Shown piece by piece: positions 1-5,697 of a DNA stretch of 5,697 bases. This DNA is from an uncultured Anaerococcus sp. GTDB lineage: Bacteria > Bacillota > Clostridia > Tissierellales > Peptoniphilaceae. The translations under genes were made by a program, and so were the position numbers. Position 1 is the first letter of the stretch; each line of letters opens with the position of its first letter. The DNA is taken from positions 1 through 5,697 of the forward strand of contig URUJ01000022.1 of assembly GCA_900551095.1 (NCBI GenBank). The letters are read 5' to 3'. The notes beneath the pieces were generated by a model. That model was not told the origin of the DNA, ran no database searches, and was given only the letters and a program-made list of their open reading frames with translations.

Positions 1-814
1 ATTCACCAAATAGTTTGTTTTCGCCAGTAGCTGGGTTTCTTGAGAAAGCTACACCTGTACCAGATGTATCACCCATGTTACCAAATACCATAGATTGAAC
101 GTTTACAGCTGTACCCATTGCATCGTCAATATCGTTTAATTTTCTATAAAGAATAGCTCTTTCATTGCCCCAAGATCTAAATACTGCTGAAATAGCAAGG
201 TCAAGTTGTTCTCTTGGTTCTTGTGGGAAATCTTCTCCCATAAGTTCTTTATATTTAGCTTTATATTCTTCTACAAGTTCTTTAAGGTCGTTTGCATCTA
301 GTTCAGTATCTAGTTTTACACCCTTTGCTTCTTTCTTTGCTGTTAGAAGTTTTTCAAAATTATTTTTGTCAAGTTCCATAGCAACATCAGAGAACATCTG
401 GATAAAACGTCTGTAAGAATCGTAAGCAAATCTTTCGTTATCTGTTTTCTTTGCAAGACCTATTACAGCATCATCGTTAAGACCAAGGTTTAGGATGGTA
501 TCCATCATACCAGGCATGGAAATTGGTGCACCGGATCTAACAGAAACTAGAAGTGGATCCTCGGTAGAACCAAAGGTTTTCTTGTTTGCTTCTTCAAGAT
601 CTTTTATATGCTCAGAAACCTCAGCATTTAAATCTTCCCAAAGTTTTTTGTCTTCTTGGTAAAATCTGGTACAAGCCTCTGTTGTGATAGTAAATCCATA
701 TGGTACTGTAATACCAAGGTTTGTCATCTCAGCAAGGTTTGCACCTTTACCGCCCAAGAGGGCTCTCATTGTCATGTCACCTTCGTTAAAGTTATAAACG
801 TATTTTGTGCTCAT
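1..814 (-). CDS. ppdK: Pyruvate, phosphate dikinase, N-terminal part (gene runs off the left edge)
   Basis: PPDK interconverts pyruvate + ATP + Pi and phosphoenolpyruvate + AMP + PPi in the cytoplasm. In fermenters it often works in the glycolytic direction with PPi. Only the first 271 codons are present, against roughly 870-900 in the family. They cover much of the N-terminal ATP-grasp nucleotide-binding domain. Visible family motifs are GGKGANLAEM (residues 21-30), VSVRSG (90-95) with the conserved ATP-site arginine at 93, SMPGMMDT (99-106), and FRSWGNERA (212-220). The frame is still open at the window edge, ending near SRNPATGENKLFGE. The catalytic histidine and the regulatory threonine lie outside the window. 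The start is the ATG at 814-812, preceded by AAAGGGA (827-821) with a 6-base spacer. This ATG overlaps the stop of the upstream regulatory gene as ATGA, so translational coupling is likely. No promoter of its own is visible. Confidence 0.96.
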   Translation of the reverse strand, partial: MSTKYVYNFNEGDMTMRALLGGKGANLAEMTNLGITVPYGFTITTEACTRFYQEDKKLWEDLNAEVSEHIKDLEEANKKTFGSTEDPLLVSVRSGAPISMPGMMDTILNLGLNDDAVIGLAKKTDNERFAYDSYRRFIQMFSDVAMELDKNNFEKLLTAKKEAKGVKLDTELDANDLKELVEEYKAKYKELMGEDFPQEPREQLDLAISAVFRSWGNERAILYRKLNDIDDAMGTAVNVQSMVFGNMGDTSGTGVAFSRNPATGENKLFGE

Positions 815-1617
815 AAATTTTCCCTTTCTTTATTTTTTAATTTATTGACGATAATTTCTGAAGTTTCTTCGATAGACCTATAGGTAACATCAATAATAGT
901 GCAACCTAGATCATTCATAAGCTCTAGAGCATAATCAATTTCGCTATTTATTCTCTCTTCTGATGAATAAAGCGATTCTTTTGATAGGCCTAAAGATTTA
1001 AGTCTTTCTTCCCTTATTTTTTTTAGGACACCCTTATCTATGGTAAGACCAAAAATCTTTTCTGGGTCAATCTCAAATAATTCTTTAGGAACTTTTGAGT
1101 CAACTATAATCGGGATATTGCTTACCTTAAGTCCCTTGCTAGCAAGAAACATTGATAGGGGAGTTTTTGATGATCTCGAAACTCCAATTATAGCTATGTC
1201 ACAAAACGCTAAGCCTCTAAAATCTTGTCCATCATCAAAATTTAACGCAAAATCAAGGGCATCGATTCTTTTTTGATGGAGAGAGTATTCTCGGTCTAAT
1301 CTTTTATCGACCTTGTTTTCTAAGATACCTGCCATTTGATTTATAGAACAATCTAAAAGTCCAATCTGTTTTATATTGTTATTAGCTAAGAACTTTTTGA
1401 CATAGTCGTTCACTTTCGAATCTCTAAATGAGTGGTAAATTATTGTATTGTCTGAATCTTCAATTGACGCTAGAAGCTTGTTAAGTTTTTCATTATTATT
1501 AATCCTATCAAATAGCTTTATTTCATATGGCTTGTTAAAGTTCGCCATGGTTGTCTTTACTATATCGATTAGGGAAATAGCGTTAGCATCTGAGATTATA
1601 TATATTTGCAATTTCAT
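811..1617 (-). CDS. Pyruvate, phosphate dikinase regulatory protein (bifunctional ADP-dependent Ser/Thr kinase and Pi-dependent pyrophosphorylase, DUF299 family)
   Basis: Family members inactivate PPDK by phosphorylating a threonine beside its catalytic histidine, using ADP as donor. They reactivate it by phosphorolysis that releases PPi. The 268-residue product is full length for the family. It has the typical opening (MKLQIYIISDANA), the FALNFDDGQD segment (123-132), a P-loop-like GVSRSSKTP (145-153) followed by LSMFLASKGLKVSNIPI, and the C-terminal VTYRSIEETS (244-253). The start is ATG 1617-1615, with AGGAG at 1627-1623 and a 5-base spacer. The stop overlaps the ppdK start by 4 bases. Relatives regulate either PPDK or PEP synthase (PpsR); adjacency to ppdK makes PPDK the likely target here. 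Bacillus YqfL is a homologue but sits beside ccpN; no such gene is seen here. Function rests on family and context; activity is inferred. Confidence 0.95.
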   Translation of the reverse strand: MKLQIYIISDANAISLIDIVKTTMANFNKPYEIKLFDRINNNEKLNKLLASIEDSDNTIIYHSFRDSKVNDYVKKFLANNNIKQIGLLDCSINQMAGILENKVDKRLDREYSLHQKRIDALDFALNFDDGQDFRGLAFCDIAIIGVSRSSKTPLSMFLASKGLKVSNIPIIVDSKVPKELFEIDPEKIFGLTIDKGVLKKIREERLKSLGLSKESLYSSEERINSEIDYALELMNDLGCTIIDVTYRSIEETSEIIVNKLKNKERENL

Positions 1618-1646
1618 AATTTCTCCTACACCAAGACTCTACACAT

Positions 1647-1675
1647 ATTATACCAAATAAATGAAATAATGAAAA
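1647..1675 (-). promoter_or_regulatory. Likely sigma-A promoter of the regulatory protein-ppdK operon
   Basis: On the minus strand a perfect TATAAT lies at 1652-1647. It is preceded by TGG (1655-1653), giving an extended -10 of TGnTATAAT form. A weak -35, TTTTCA (1675-1670, 4 of 6 to consensus), lies 17 bases upstream. The start of transcription would fall near 1640, leaving a short leader of about 23 bases with an AGGAG site. No leader structure is visible, so transcript-level control by a 5' element is unlikely. Assignment is by pattern only. Confidence 0.65.
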
Positions 1676-1802
1676 TCTTTTCATCAAAAATTTATATTTA
1701 TCCTTTAATTTAAATAAAATCTGGCTGATTATGAGTTAATGAGAATATATATAGTAAATATTTTGTATAGGAAATCAATATCATGTAAGAATTTGATAAT
1801 TT
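1676..1802. other. AT-rich spacer between divergent promoters, no gene seen
   Basis: This is the middle of the 455-base gap between the two divergent start codons. It is very AT-rich and shows no reading frame with a ribosome site, no convincing hairpin followed by a T-run, and no RNA gene. It could hold binding sites for regulators of either operon, but I recognise none. Confidence 0.5.
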
Positions 1803-1822
1803 ATTGACAATAATAACAAATA

Positions 1823-1850
1823 TTGACTTTTCGTAAAATTTTAATATAAT
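1823..1850 (+). promoter_or_regulatory. Sigma-A promoter of the valS operon
   Basis: TTGACT (1823-1828, 5 of 6 to consensus) and TATAAT (1845-1850, perfect) are separated by 16 bases. The predicted start of transcription is about 1857, some 17 bases before the first paired base of the T-box Stem I at 1874. That spacing is what a T-box transcript would need. A second, perfect TTGACA lies at 1804-1809 but has no matching -10. Confidence 0.8.
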
Positions 1851-2007
1851 GATTTAAAGTTAAATACAACATTGAAAGAGGATTAGCCTAAAAAGTCCTT
1901 AAGAGAGAAGATGGTTGGTGGAAATCTTTGGAATGATTAGGTGAAGGTTGCTTTCATATATGTTAATGTAGCATGCATAAATGCAAGAGAGAGTCTTATT
2001 AAAGAAA

Positions 2008-2038
2008 TTTAGGTGGTAACGCGATAATTCGTCCTAGA
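2008..2038 (+). promoter_or_regulatory. T-box antiterminator (alternative fold)
   Basis: Helix A1 pairs 2008-2013 (UUUAGG) with 2033-2038 (CCUAGA, one G-U). Helix A2 pairs GCG (2021-2023) with CGU (2030-2032). Between them is a 7-base bulge, UGGUAAC (2014-2020), whose UGGU would bind the free ACCA end of uncharged tRNA-Val. The family consensus bulge is UGGNACC, so this copy has A where the sixth base is usually C. The fold uses bases of the terminator stem and is therefore mutually exclusive with it. Confidence 0.8.
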
Positions 2039-2056
2039 ATGCGTTATCACTTTTTT
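2013..2056 (+). terminator. Conditional intrinsic terminator of the T-box leader
   Basis: The segment GUGGUAACGC (2013-2022) pairs with GCGUUAUCAC (2041-2050) as ten pairs, one of them G-U, with a further G-U possible at 2023-2040. Six Ts follow (2051-2056). This is the default off structure when tRNA-Val is charged. It ends 16 bases before the valS start codon and contains the T-box bases needed for antitermination. Confidence 0.9.
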
Positions 2057-2062
2057 ATTGAG

Positions 2063-2067
2063 AGGAG
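2063..2067 (+). promoter_or_regulatory. valS: Ribosome binding site that fixes the valS start
   Basis: AGGAG at 2063-2067 lies 5 bases before the ATG at 2073. It rules against the in-frame TTG at 2058, which sits directly after the terminator T-run and upstream of this site. Confidence 0.9.
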
Positions 2068-2072
2068 AAAAT

Positions 2073-4709
2073 ATGGATACAAAATATAGTCCACAGGATT
2101 TTGAGAAAAAAATCTATGAAAAATGGGAAGATGGAGGCTATTTCAAGGCAAGGGTAAATAAAGATAAAAAGCCATTTACAATTGTTATGCCACCACCAAA
2201 TGTTACAGGTCAACTTCACTTGGGCCACGCTCTAAATAATACCCTTCAAGATATTATTATTAGATACAAAAGACTTGCAGGTTTTGAAACCCTTTGGATA
2301 CCAGGAACTGACCACGCATCTATTTCTACAGAAGCAAAGGTGGTTGGTAAAATTGCAAAAGAAGGAAAAACCAAGGCTGACTTGGGTAGAGATGGATTTC
2401 TTAAGGAAGCTTGGGATTGGACTCATGAATACGGCGGTACAATCAAAAAACAATTAAGAACAATAGGAGTTTCTTGCGATTGGGACCATGATTCCTTCAC
2501 TATGGATGAAAACCTAACTCGTGCTGTCAAAAGAGTTTTCAAGAAAATGTATGATGATGGTTTGATATATAGAGGAAACAGGATTGTAAACTGGGATCCA
2601 ATGGCAGAAACAGCTATTTCTGATGCAGAAGTGTATCACAAAGACCAAAAAGGCAATCTTTGGTATATTAAATATCATTATGAAGATAGCGATGACTTTA
2701 TTACCATTGCTACAACTCGTCCTGAAACTATGCTAGGTGATTTAGCTGTAGCAGTAAATCCAGAAGACGATAGATTTAAAGATAAGGTTGGTAAAAATTT
2801 GATTTTGCCACTTGTAGGTAGGAAAATCCCTATAATTGCAGATTCCTATGTAGATATGGAATATGGTACAGGTTGCGTGAAGATAACCCCATCCCACGAC
2901 CCTAACGACTTTGAAGTAGGGGCTCGTCATGATTTAGGTCAATGCGTAGTTCTCGACACAAAAGCACATATTGTTGATGGTTACGGAAAATATTCTGGTA
3001 TGGATAGGTATGAGGCGAGAAAGGAGATCTTGGCTGATCTTGAAAAAGAAGATCTATTGGTAAAAATCGAAGAGATCGACCACGCTGTAGGATATTCTGA
3101 AAGAACAGACGTTGTAATTGAGCCACTTATTTCAAAACAATGGTTTGTAAAAATGGATGAATTTGCTAAAATGTGTATAGATGCCTATAATTCTGGCGAA
3201 CTTACCCTTATTCCAGAAAATCTATCAAAAACCTATATGAATTGGCTAGAAAACATCAGAGACTGGACAATTTCTCGTCAACTTTGGTGGGGACATAGAC
3301 TTCCAGTATTTTATACAGAAGATGGGGAGATTATTGTATCAGAAGATGAACCAGATGAAGAAGGCATGCTAGAAGGGAAAAAAGTAACTCAAGAAGAAGA
3401 TACTCTTGATACTTGGTTCTCATCAGCCCTCTGGCCTTTTGCAACTCTTGGTTGGCCTAATGAAAACGAAGAATTAGACTATTTCTTCCCAACAGATATT
3501 CTAATTACAGGCTATGATATAATCTTTTTCTGGGTAATTAGAATGGTATTTGCATCTTTATATACAACTGGAAAAGTACCTTTCTCCCATGTATTATTTA
3601 CAGGTCTTATAAGAGATAGCCAGGGAAGAAAGATGAGCAAATCTCTTGGAAATGGTGTAGATCCAATAGATGTAGTAGAAAAATATGGAGCAGACGCCTT
3701 AAGATTTACTCTAATTACTGGAAACTCTCCAGGAAATGACATGAGATATGATGAAGATAAACTTCTTGCATCAAGAAATTTTGCCAACAAATTATGGAAT
3801 GCATCAAGATTTGTCCTTATGAATATTGATGAATCTGATGATTTAGATTTTGACGGCAAAAACCTAACTCTAGAAGACGAATGGATTCTAAAAAGACTTA
3901 ACCAAGTTATAGAAGACGTATCTAAAAACCTTGATAAATACGAAATTGGTCTGGCTGCAGATAGGATTGAAGATTTTATTTGGAATGAATACTGTGACTG
4001 GTATATAGAATTTGCCAAAATTAGACTTTATGGCGATGATGAAGAAGACAAAGCTAATGTAAAGAAAGTTCTACTTTACGTTCTAAAAAATATGCTAATC
4101 CTCCTTCATCCATTTATGCCATTTATAACTGAAGAGATTTATTCTTCTCTTCCAAATAAAAAGGATATGCTAATTGTTGAAGATTGGCCAGAAATCAGGG
4201 AAGAATTTAATTTTGTAGAAGAAGAAAAAAACGTCAATTCTGTGATTAAAGCAATTACAGCAATCAGAAACCAAAGAGCAAGCCTAAATGTACCCGCAAA
4301 GACTAAGCAAAAATTAACTATTGTTGCTGAAAATGACAATAATAAGGATTTAATAGAAAAAATAAAAGACCAATTTATAAATTTAGCAAGTGCAAATGAA
4401 GTAGAAGTTTTAGAAAAATCTGAGGCAAATATTTCTGATGATGGTTTAGTAAAACTTGTATTTAATGAATTTTCTGTATATATGTCCCTAGACGAATTAA
4501 TGGATTACGAAAAGGAAAGAGAGCGTCTAAAGGGTGAGATTAAAAAAATTGAGTCAGAAATCAAAAGAGCCGAAGGAAAGCTATCAAACAAGGGCTTTAC
4601 CGATAAGGCGCCAGAAGCAGTTGTAAACAAAGAAAGAGAGAAACTAGCTTCTTACAAAGATCTTTTAGAAAAAACTAAGGCAAGTCTAGAAGAGATAAAG
4701 GATAAGTAA
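2073..4709 (+). CDS. valS: Valine--tRNA ligase (ValRS)
   Basis: This cytoplasmic class Ia synthetase charges tRNA-Val with valine and hydrolyses mischarged Thr-tRNA-Val. The product is 878 residues, the usual bacterial length. The HIGH-type signature is HLGH (49-52) within PPPNVTGQLHLGH, followed by GTDHASI (78-84). The CP1 editing domain covers roughly 190-345, with TTRPETMLGD (214-223), YGTGCVKITPSHDPNDF (264-280) and the editing-site residues R216, T219, K270, D276 and D279. RQLWWGHRLP (402-411) and DTWFSSALWP (446-455) precede the KMSKS loop (520-524). The anticodon-binding helical domain is about 600-740. A charged C-terminal coiled coil (about 808-878) is the ValRS tRNA-binding arm. No key motif is missing. 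The ATG at 2073 is chosen over TTG 2058 because of the AGGAG at 2063-2067. Expression is under the T-box leader. The stop overlaps the next start by one base (TAATG). Confidence 0.98.
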   Translation: MDTKYSPQDFEKKIYEKWEDGGYFKARVNKDKKPFTIVMPPPNVTGQLHLGHALNNTLQDIIIRYKRLAGFETLWIPGTDHASISTEAKVVGKIAKEGKTKADLGRDGFLKEAWDWTHEYGGTIKKQLRTIGVSCDWDHDSFTMDENLTRAVKRVFKKMYDDGLIYRGNRIVNWDPMAETAISDAEVYHKDQKGNLWYIKYHYEDSDDFITIATTRPETMLGDLAVAVNPEDDRFKDKVGKNLILPLVGRKIPIIADSYVDMEYGTGCVKITPSHDPNDFEVGARHDLGQCVVLDTKAHIVDGYGKYSGMDRYEARKEILADLEKEDLLVKIEEIDHAVGYSERTDVVIEPLISKQWFVKMDEFAKMCIDAYNSGELTLIPENLSKTYMNWLENIRDWTISRQLWWGHRLPVFYTEDGEIIVSEDEPDEEGMLEGKKVTQEEDTLDTWFSSALWPFATLGWPNENEELDYFFPTDILITGYDIIFFWVIRMVFASLYTTGKVPFSHVLFTGLIRDSQGRKMSKSLGNGVDPIDVVEKYGADALRFTLITGNSPGNDMRYDEDKLLASRNFANKLWNASRFVLMNIDESDDLDFDGKNLTLEDEWILKRLNQVIEDVSKNLDKYEIGLAADRIEDFIWNEYCDWYIEFAKIRLYGDDEEDKANVKKVLLYVLKNMLILLHPFMPFITEEIYSSLPNKKDMLIVEDWPEIREEFNFVEEEKNVNSVIKAITAIRNQRASLNVPAKTKQKLTIVAENDNNKDLIEKIKDQFINLASANEVEVLEKSEANISDDGLVKLVFNEFSVYMSLDELMDYEKERERLKGEIKKIESEIKRAEGKLSNKGFTDKAPEAVVNKEREKLASYKDLLEKTKASLEEIKDK

Positions 4710-5443
4710 TGTACGGTGAATTTTCTTATATCTATGATAAGCTAAGTTTTGATATAGAGTATGAAAAATATGCTGAAAATATAAAGAAACTTTCTAGAGA
4801 ATATAAAATAGGAAAAGAAAACATGCTTGAGCTTGCTTGTGGCTCAGGTATGCTTACCCAGTACTTTTTTGATGATTTTGATAGGATAGATGCCCTTGAT
4901 ATTTCTACAGATATGCTAAATTGTTTTGCAGAAAAGTTTGATAATAACAAGGTCAACCTTATCTACTACGATATGGTAGAATATGAGAAAAAAGATTTTT
5001 ATGATTTAATTGTTATCCTTTTGGATAGCGTGAATTACGTTACAAATCCAAGTGATTTAGAAAAACTTTTTAGAAATTCTTATTATAACCTAAAAGACGA
5101 TTCACTTTTAGCTTTTGATATAAATTCAGAAATGAAAATGCGAGAGATTTTTGGCTCAGAGTGCTATGTTTATGAATATGAGGACATATTTTATACCTGG
5201 GATAATTTCTTAGAAGATGACCTAATTGATATGAATTTAAATTTCTTCGTAGATAATCCTGACTGTTCGTACAAAAGAATTGAAGAATTCCAGCAGGAAA
5301 GGATTTATAGTATAGAATATGTAAAAACTTTACTTGAAGAAATTGGTTTTACTGATATAAGAATTTTTGATGAGGATACAATGGGTGTTGTAAATGAAGA
5401 TACTTTAAGAGTTTTATTTTCAGCAAGAAAGGCGGCAAAATGA
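4709..5443 (+). CDS. Class I SAM-dependent methyltransferase, YqeM-like
   Basis: The 244-residue product is a probable cytoplasmic Rossmann-fold methyltransferase whose substrate is unknown. The opening MYGEFSYIYDKLSFDIEYEKY resembles the start of Bacillus YqeM-type proteins. Motif I, MLELACGSGMLT (39-50), is the SAM-binding glycine loop. ALDISTDML (62-70) supplies the acidic residue (D64) expected to hold the SAM ribose. YYDMVEYE (86-93) and DLIVILLDSVNYV (99-111) correspond to later core strands. FDIN (136-139) follows the next strand. The C-terminal half is rich in acidic and aromatic residues. There is no signal peptide or membrane segment. The start overlaps the valS stop by one base, with AAAGGA (4697-4702) 6 bases upstream, so coupling to valS is likely. 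The link to valS could mean a tRNA or translation-related substrate, but that is speculation. Confidence 0.88.
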   Translation: MYGEFSYIYDKLSFDIEYEKYAENIKKLSREYKIGKENMLELACGSGMLTQYFFDDFDRIDALDISTDMLNCFAEKFDNNKVNLIYYDMVEYEKKDFYDLIVILLDSVNYVTNPSDLEKLFRNSYYNLKDDSLLAFDINSEMKMREIFGSECYVYEYEDIFYTWDNFLEDDLIDMNLNFFVDNPDCSYKRIEEFQQERIYSIEYVKTLLEEIGFTDIRIFDEDTMGVVNEDTLRVLFSARKAAK

Positions 5444-5640
5444 GTATTGGTGTTGTAAAATTTTTTGATAATAAAAAAGGTTTTGGTTTTATAAAATGGG
5501 GCGGCGAAGATCTGTTCGTGCACTATTCAGACATAGTTTCTGAGGAAGAATTTAAGAAGTTAGAAACTGGAGATAATGTAGAATTTGAGAAAATAGAAGC
5601 CCCAAGAGGACCACAGGCCAAAAAAGTTAAGAAACTATAA
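5440..5640 (+). CDS. Cold-shock-domain protein (Csp family), divergent
   Basis: This is a 66-residue single cold-shock domain, the length of bacterial Csp proteins, which bind single-stranded RNA or DNA as chaperones and antiterminators. RNP1 is KGFGFI (13-18) and RNP2 is LFVHY (25-29). The C-terminal RGPQAKKVKKL matches the family's RGPQAxxV end with extra lysines. By eye against Bacillus CspB, the surface tryptophan of KWF is phenylalanine here (KFF, 7-9), the RNP2 phenylalanine after histidine is tyrosine, one residue is missing before RNP2 and one is added after it. A tryptophan appears at position 20. The start codon overlaps the methyltransferase stop as ATGA, with AAAGGCGG (5428-5435) upstream. 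There is no long 5' leader like those of cold-induced csp genes, so induction by the classic mRNA thermosensor is unlikely. Expression probably follows the valS operon. Family membership is sure; role is inferred. Confidence 0.94.
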   Translation: MSIGVVKFFDNKKGFGFIKWGGEDLFVHYSDIVSEEEFKKLETGDNVEFEKIEAPRGPQAKKVKKL

Positions 5641-5690
5641 AAAGGTGATGTTGCAGAATAGGTAAATCTATTCTGCTCATCACCTTTTTT
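5641..5690 (+). terminator. Intrinsic terminator of the valS-methyltransferase-csp operon
   Basis: A long hairpin starts on the base after the csp stop codon. The outer stem pairs 5641-5650 with 5678-5687, a small internal loop (UU opposite U) follows, and an inner nine-pair perfect stem joins 5653-5661 to 5668-5676 around a 6-base loop. The run of six Ts at 5685-5690 partly belongs to the stem. An A-run (5639-5643) on the other side means it could also stop transcription arriving from the right. Confidence 0.95.
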
Positions 5691-5697
5691 CTTGTAT

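Larger units (their letters stand above)
1857..2056 (+). ncRNA. T-box leader riboswitch sensing tRNA-Val (valS leader)
   Basis: The leader reads tRNA charging in cis. Uncharged tRNA pairs by its anticodon with Stem I and by its free 3' end with the antiterminator, allowing read-through into valS. Stem I can be drawn from the sequence. The base helix is 1874-1878 with 1951-1955, the helix above the specifier loop 1886-1891 with 1937-1942, a short middle helix 1896-1898 with 1930-1932, and an apical helix 1908-1912 with 1924-1928. A purine-rich AG-bulge (UUAAGAGAG, 1899-1907) lies below the apical helix. The specifier loop contains GAAG-GUU-G; GUU (1947-1949) is a valine codon followed by one purine and the base helix, the expected position. 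A possible Stem III is 1971-1974 with 1981-1984. The T-box motif is at 2011-2023. The UGGU bulge would pair with ACCA, matching the A73 discriminator usual for tRNA-Val. The 5' end is inferred from the promoter. Confidence 0.93.

Noticed and set aside
165..416. 83-codon serine-rich open frame on the plus strand
   Set aside because: It is antisense to the well-conserved N-terminal domain of ppdK, and its composition is that of a shadow frame.
656..883. 75-codon plus-strand open frame across the ppdK/regulator junction
   Set aside because: Both genes on the minus strand here are supported by family motifs; the translation resembles no family and has no clear ribosome site.
1661..1800. Possible small gene or small RNA in the AT-rich gap
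   Set aside because: No start with a ribosome site, no stable hairpin with T-run and no RNA motif was found; the stretch looks like ordinary promoter spacer.
1804..1809. TTGACA as the -35 of the valS promoter
   Set aside because: No -10-like hexamer lies 16-18 bases downstream, whereas TTGACT at 1823-1828 is 16 bases from a perfect TATAAT.
2058..2072. TTG start giving valS five extra N-terminal residues (MRGEN)
   Set aside because: It lies immediately after the terminator T-run and upstream of the AGGAG at 2063-2067, which is correctly spaced for the ATG at 2073.
3512..4018. 168-codon open frame on the minus strand opposite valS
   Set aside because: It lies wholly inside the conserved valS coding region, has a low-complexity serine-rich translation, no recognisable motif and no ribosome site that I can see. 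It is a reverse-frame shadow.
1..5697. Mobile elements, CRISPR repeats, phage or defence genes
   Set aside because: No transposase or integrase motif, regularly spaced repeat or terminal inverted repeat is visible; every coding stretch is explained by core genes.

Overview
The window is AT-rich chromosomal DNA with Bacillota hallmarks: AGGAG-type ribosome binding sites, a tRNA-sensing T-box leader, strong intrinsic terminators and AGA/ATA-rich codon use. A pyruvate, phosphate dikinase (PPDK) gene paired with its regulatory kinase/phosphorylase suggests a fermentative, probably anaerobic Clostridia- or Tissierellia-like bacterium. That placement is inference; no marker here fixes the genus.

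Layout: two divergent operons leave one intergenic region (1618-2072). Leftward on the minus strand are a PPDK regulatory protein gene (1617-811) and ppdK (814 to the window edge, N-terminal part only), joined by a 4-base ATGA overlap. Rightward on the plus strand are a sigma-A-type promoter (1823-1850), a valine-type T-box leader (about 1857-2056) ending in a conditional terminator, valS (2073-4709), a YqeM-like class I SAM-dependent methyltransferase (4709-5443) and a small cold-shock-domain protein (5440-5640). A long hairpin terminator (5641-5690) begins on the base after the last stop codon. The three plus-strand genes overlap by 1 and 4 bases, so they very probably form one transcript.

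How the parts work together: uncharged tRNA-Val should stabilise the antiterminator in the leader and switch on ValRS. Because no terminator or promoter is visible between valS and the end of the cold-shock gene, the methyltransferase and cold-shock protein should be induced with it. On the other side, the regulatory protein would switch PPDK off and on by reversible threonine phosphorylation, with translational coupling linking the two products.

Nearly everything is core housekeeping or central metabolism. I see no mobile element, CRISPR array, phage gene or defence system. The points most worth a second look are the T-box control of two non-synthetase genes, the GUU specifier with a compact leader, and the divergent cold-shock protein.
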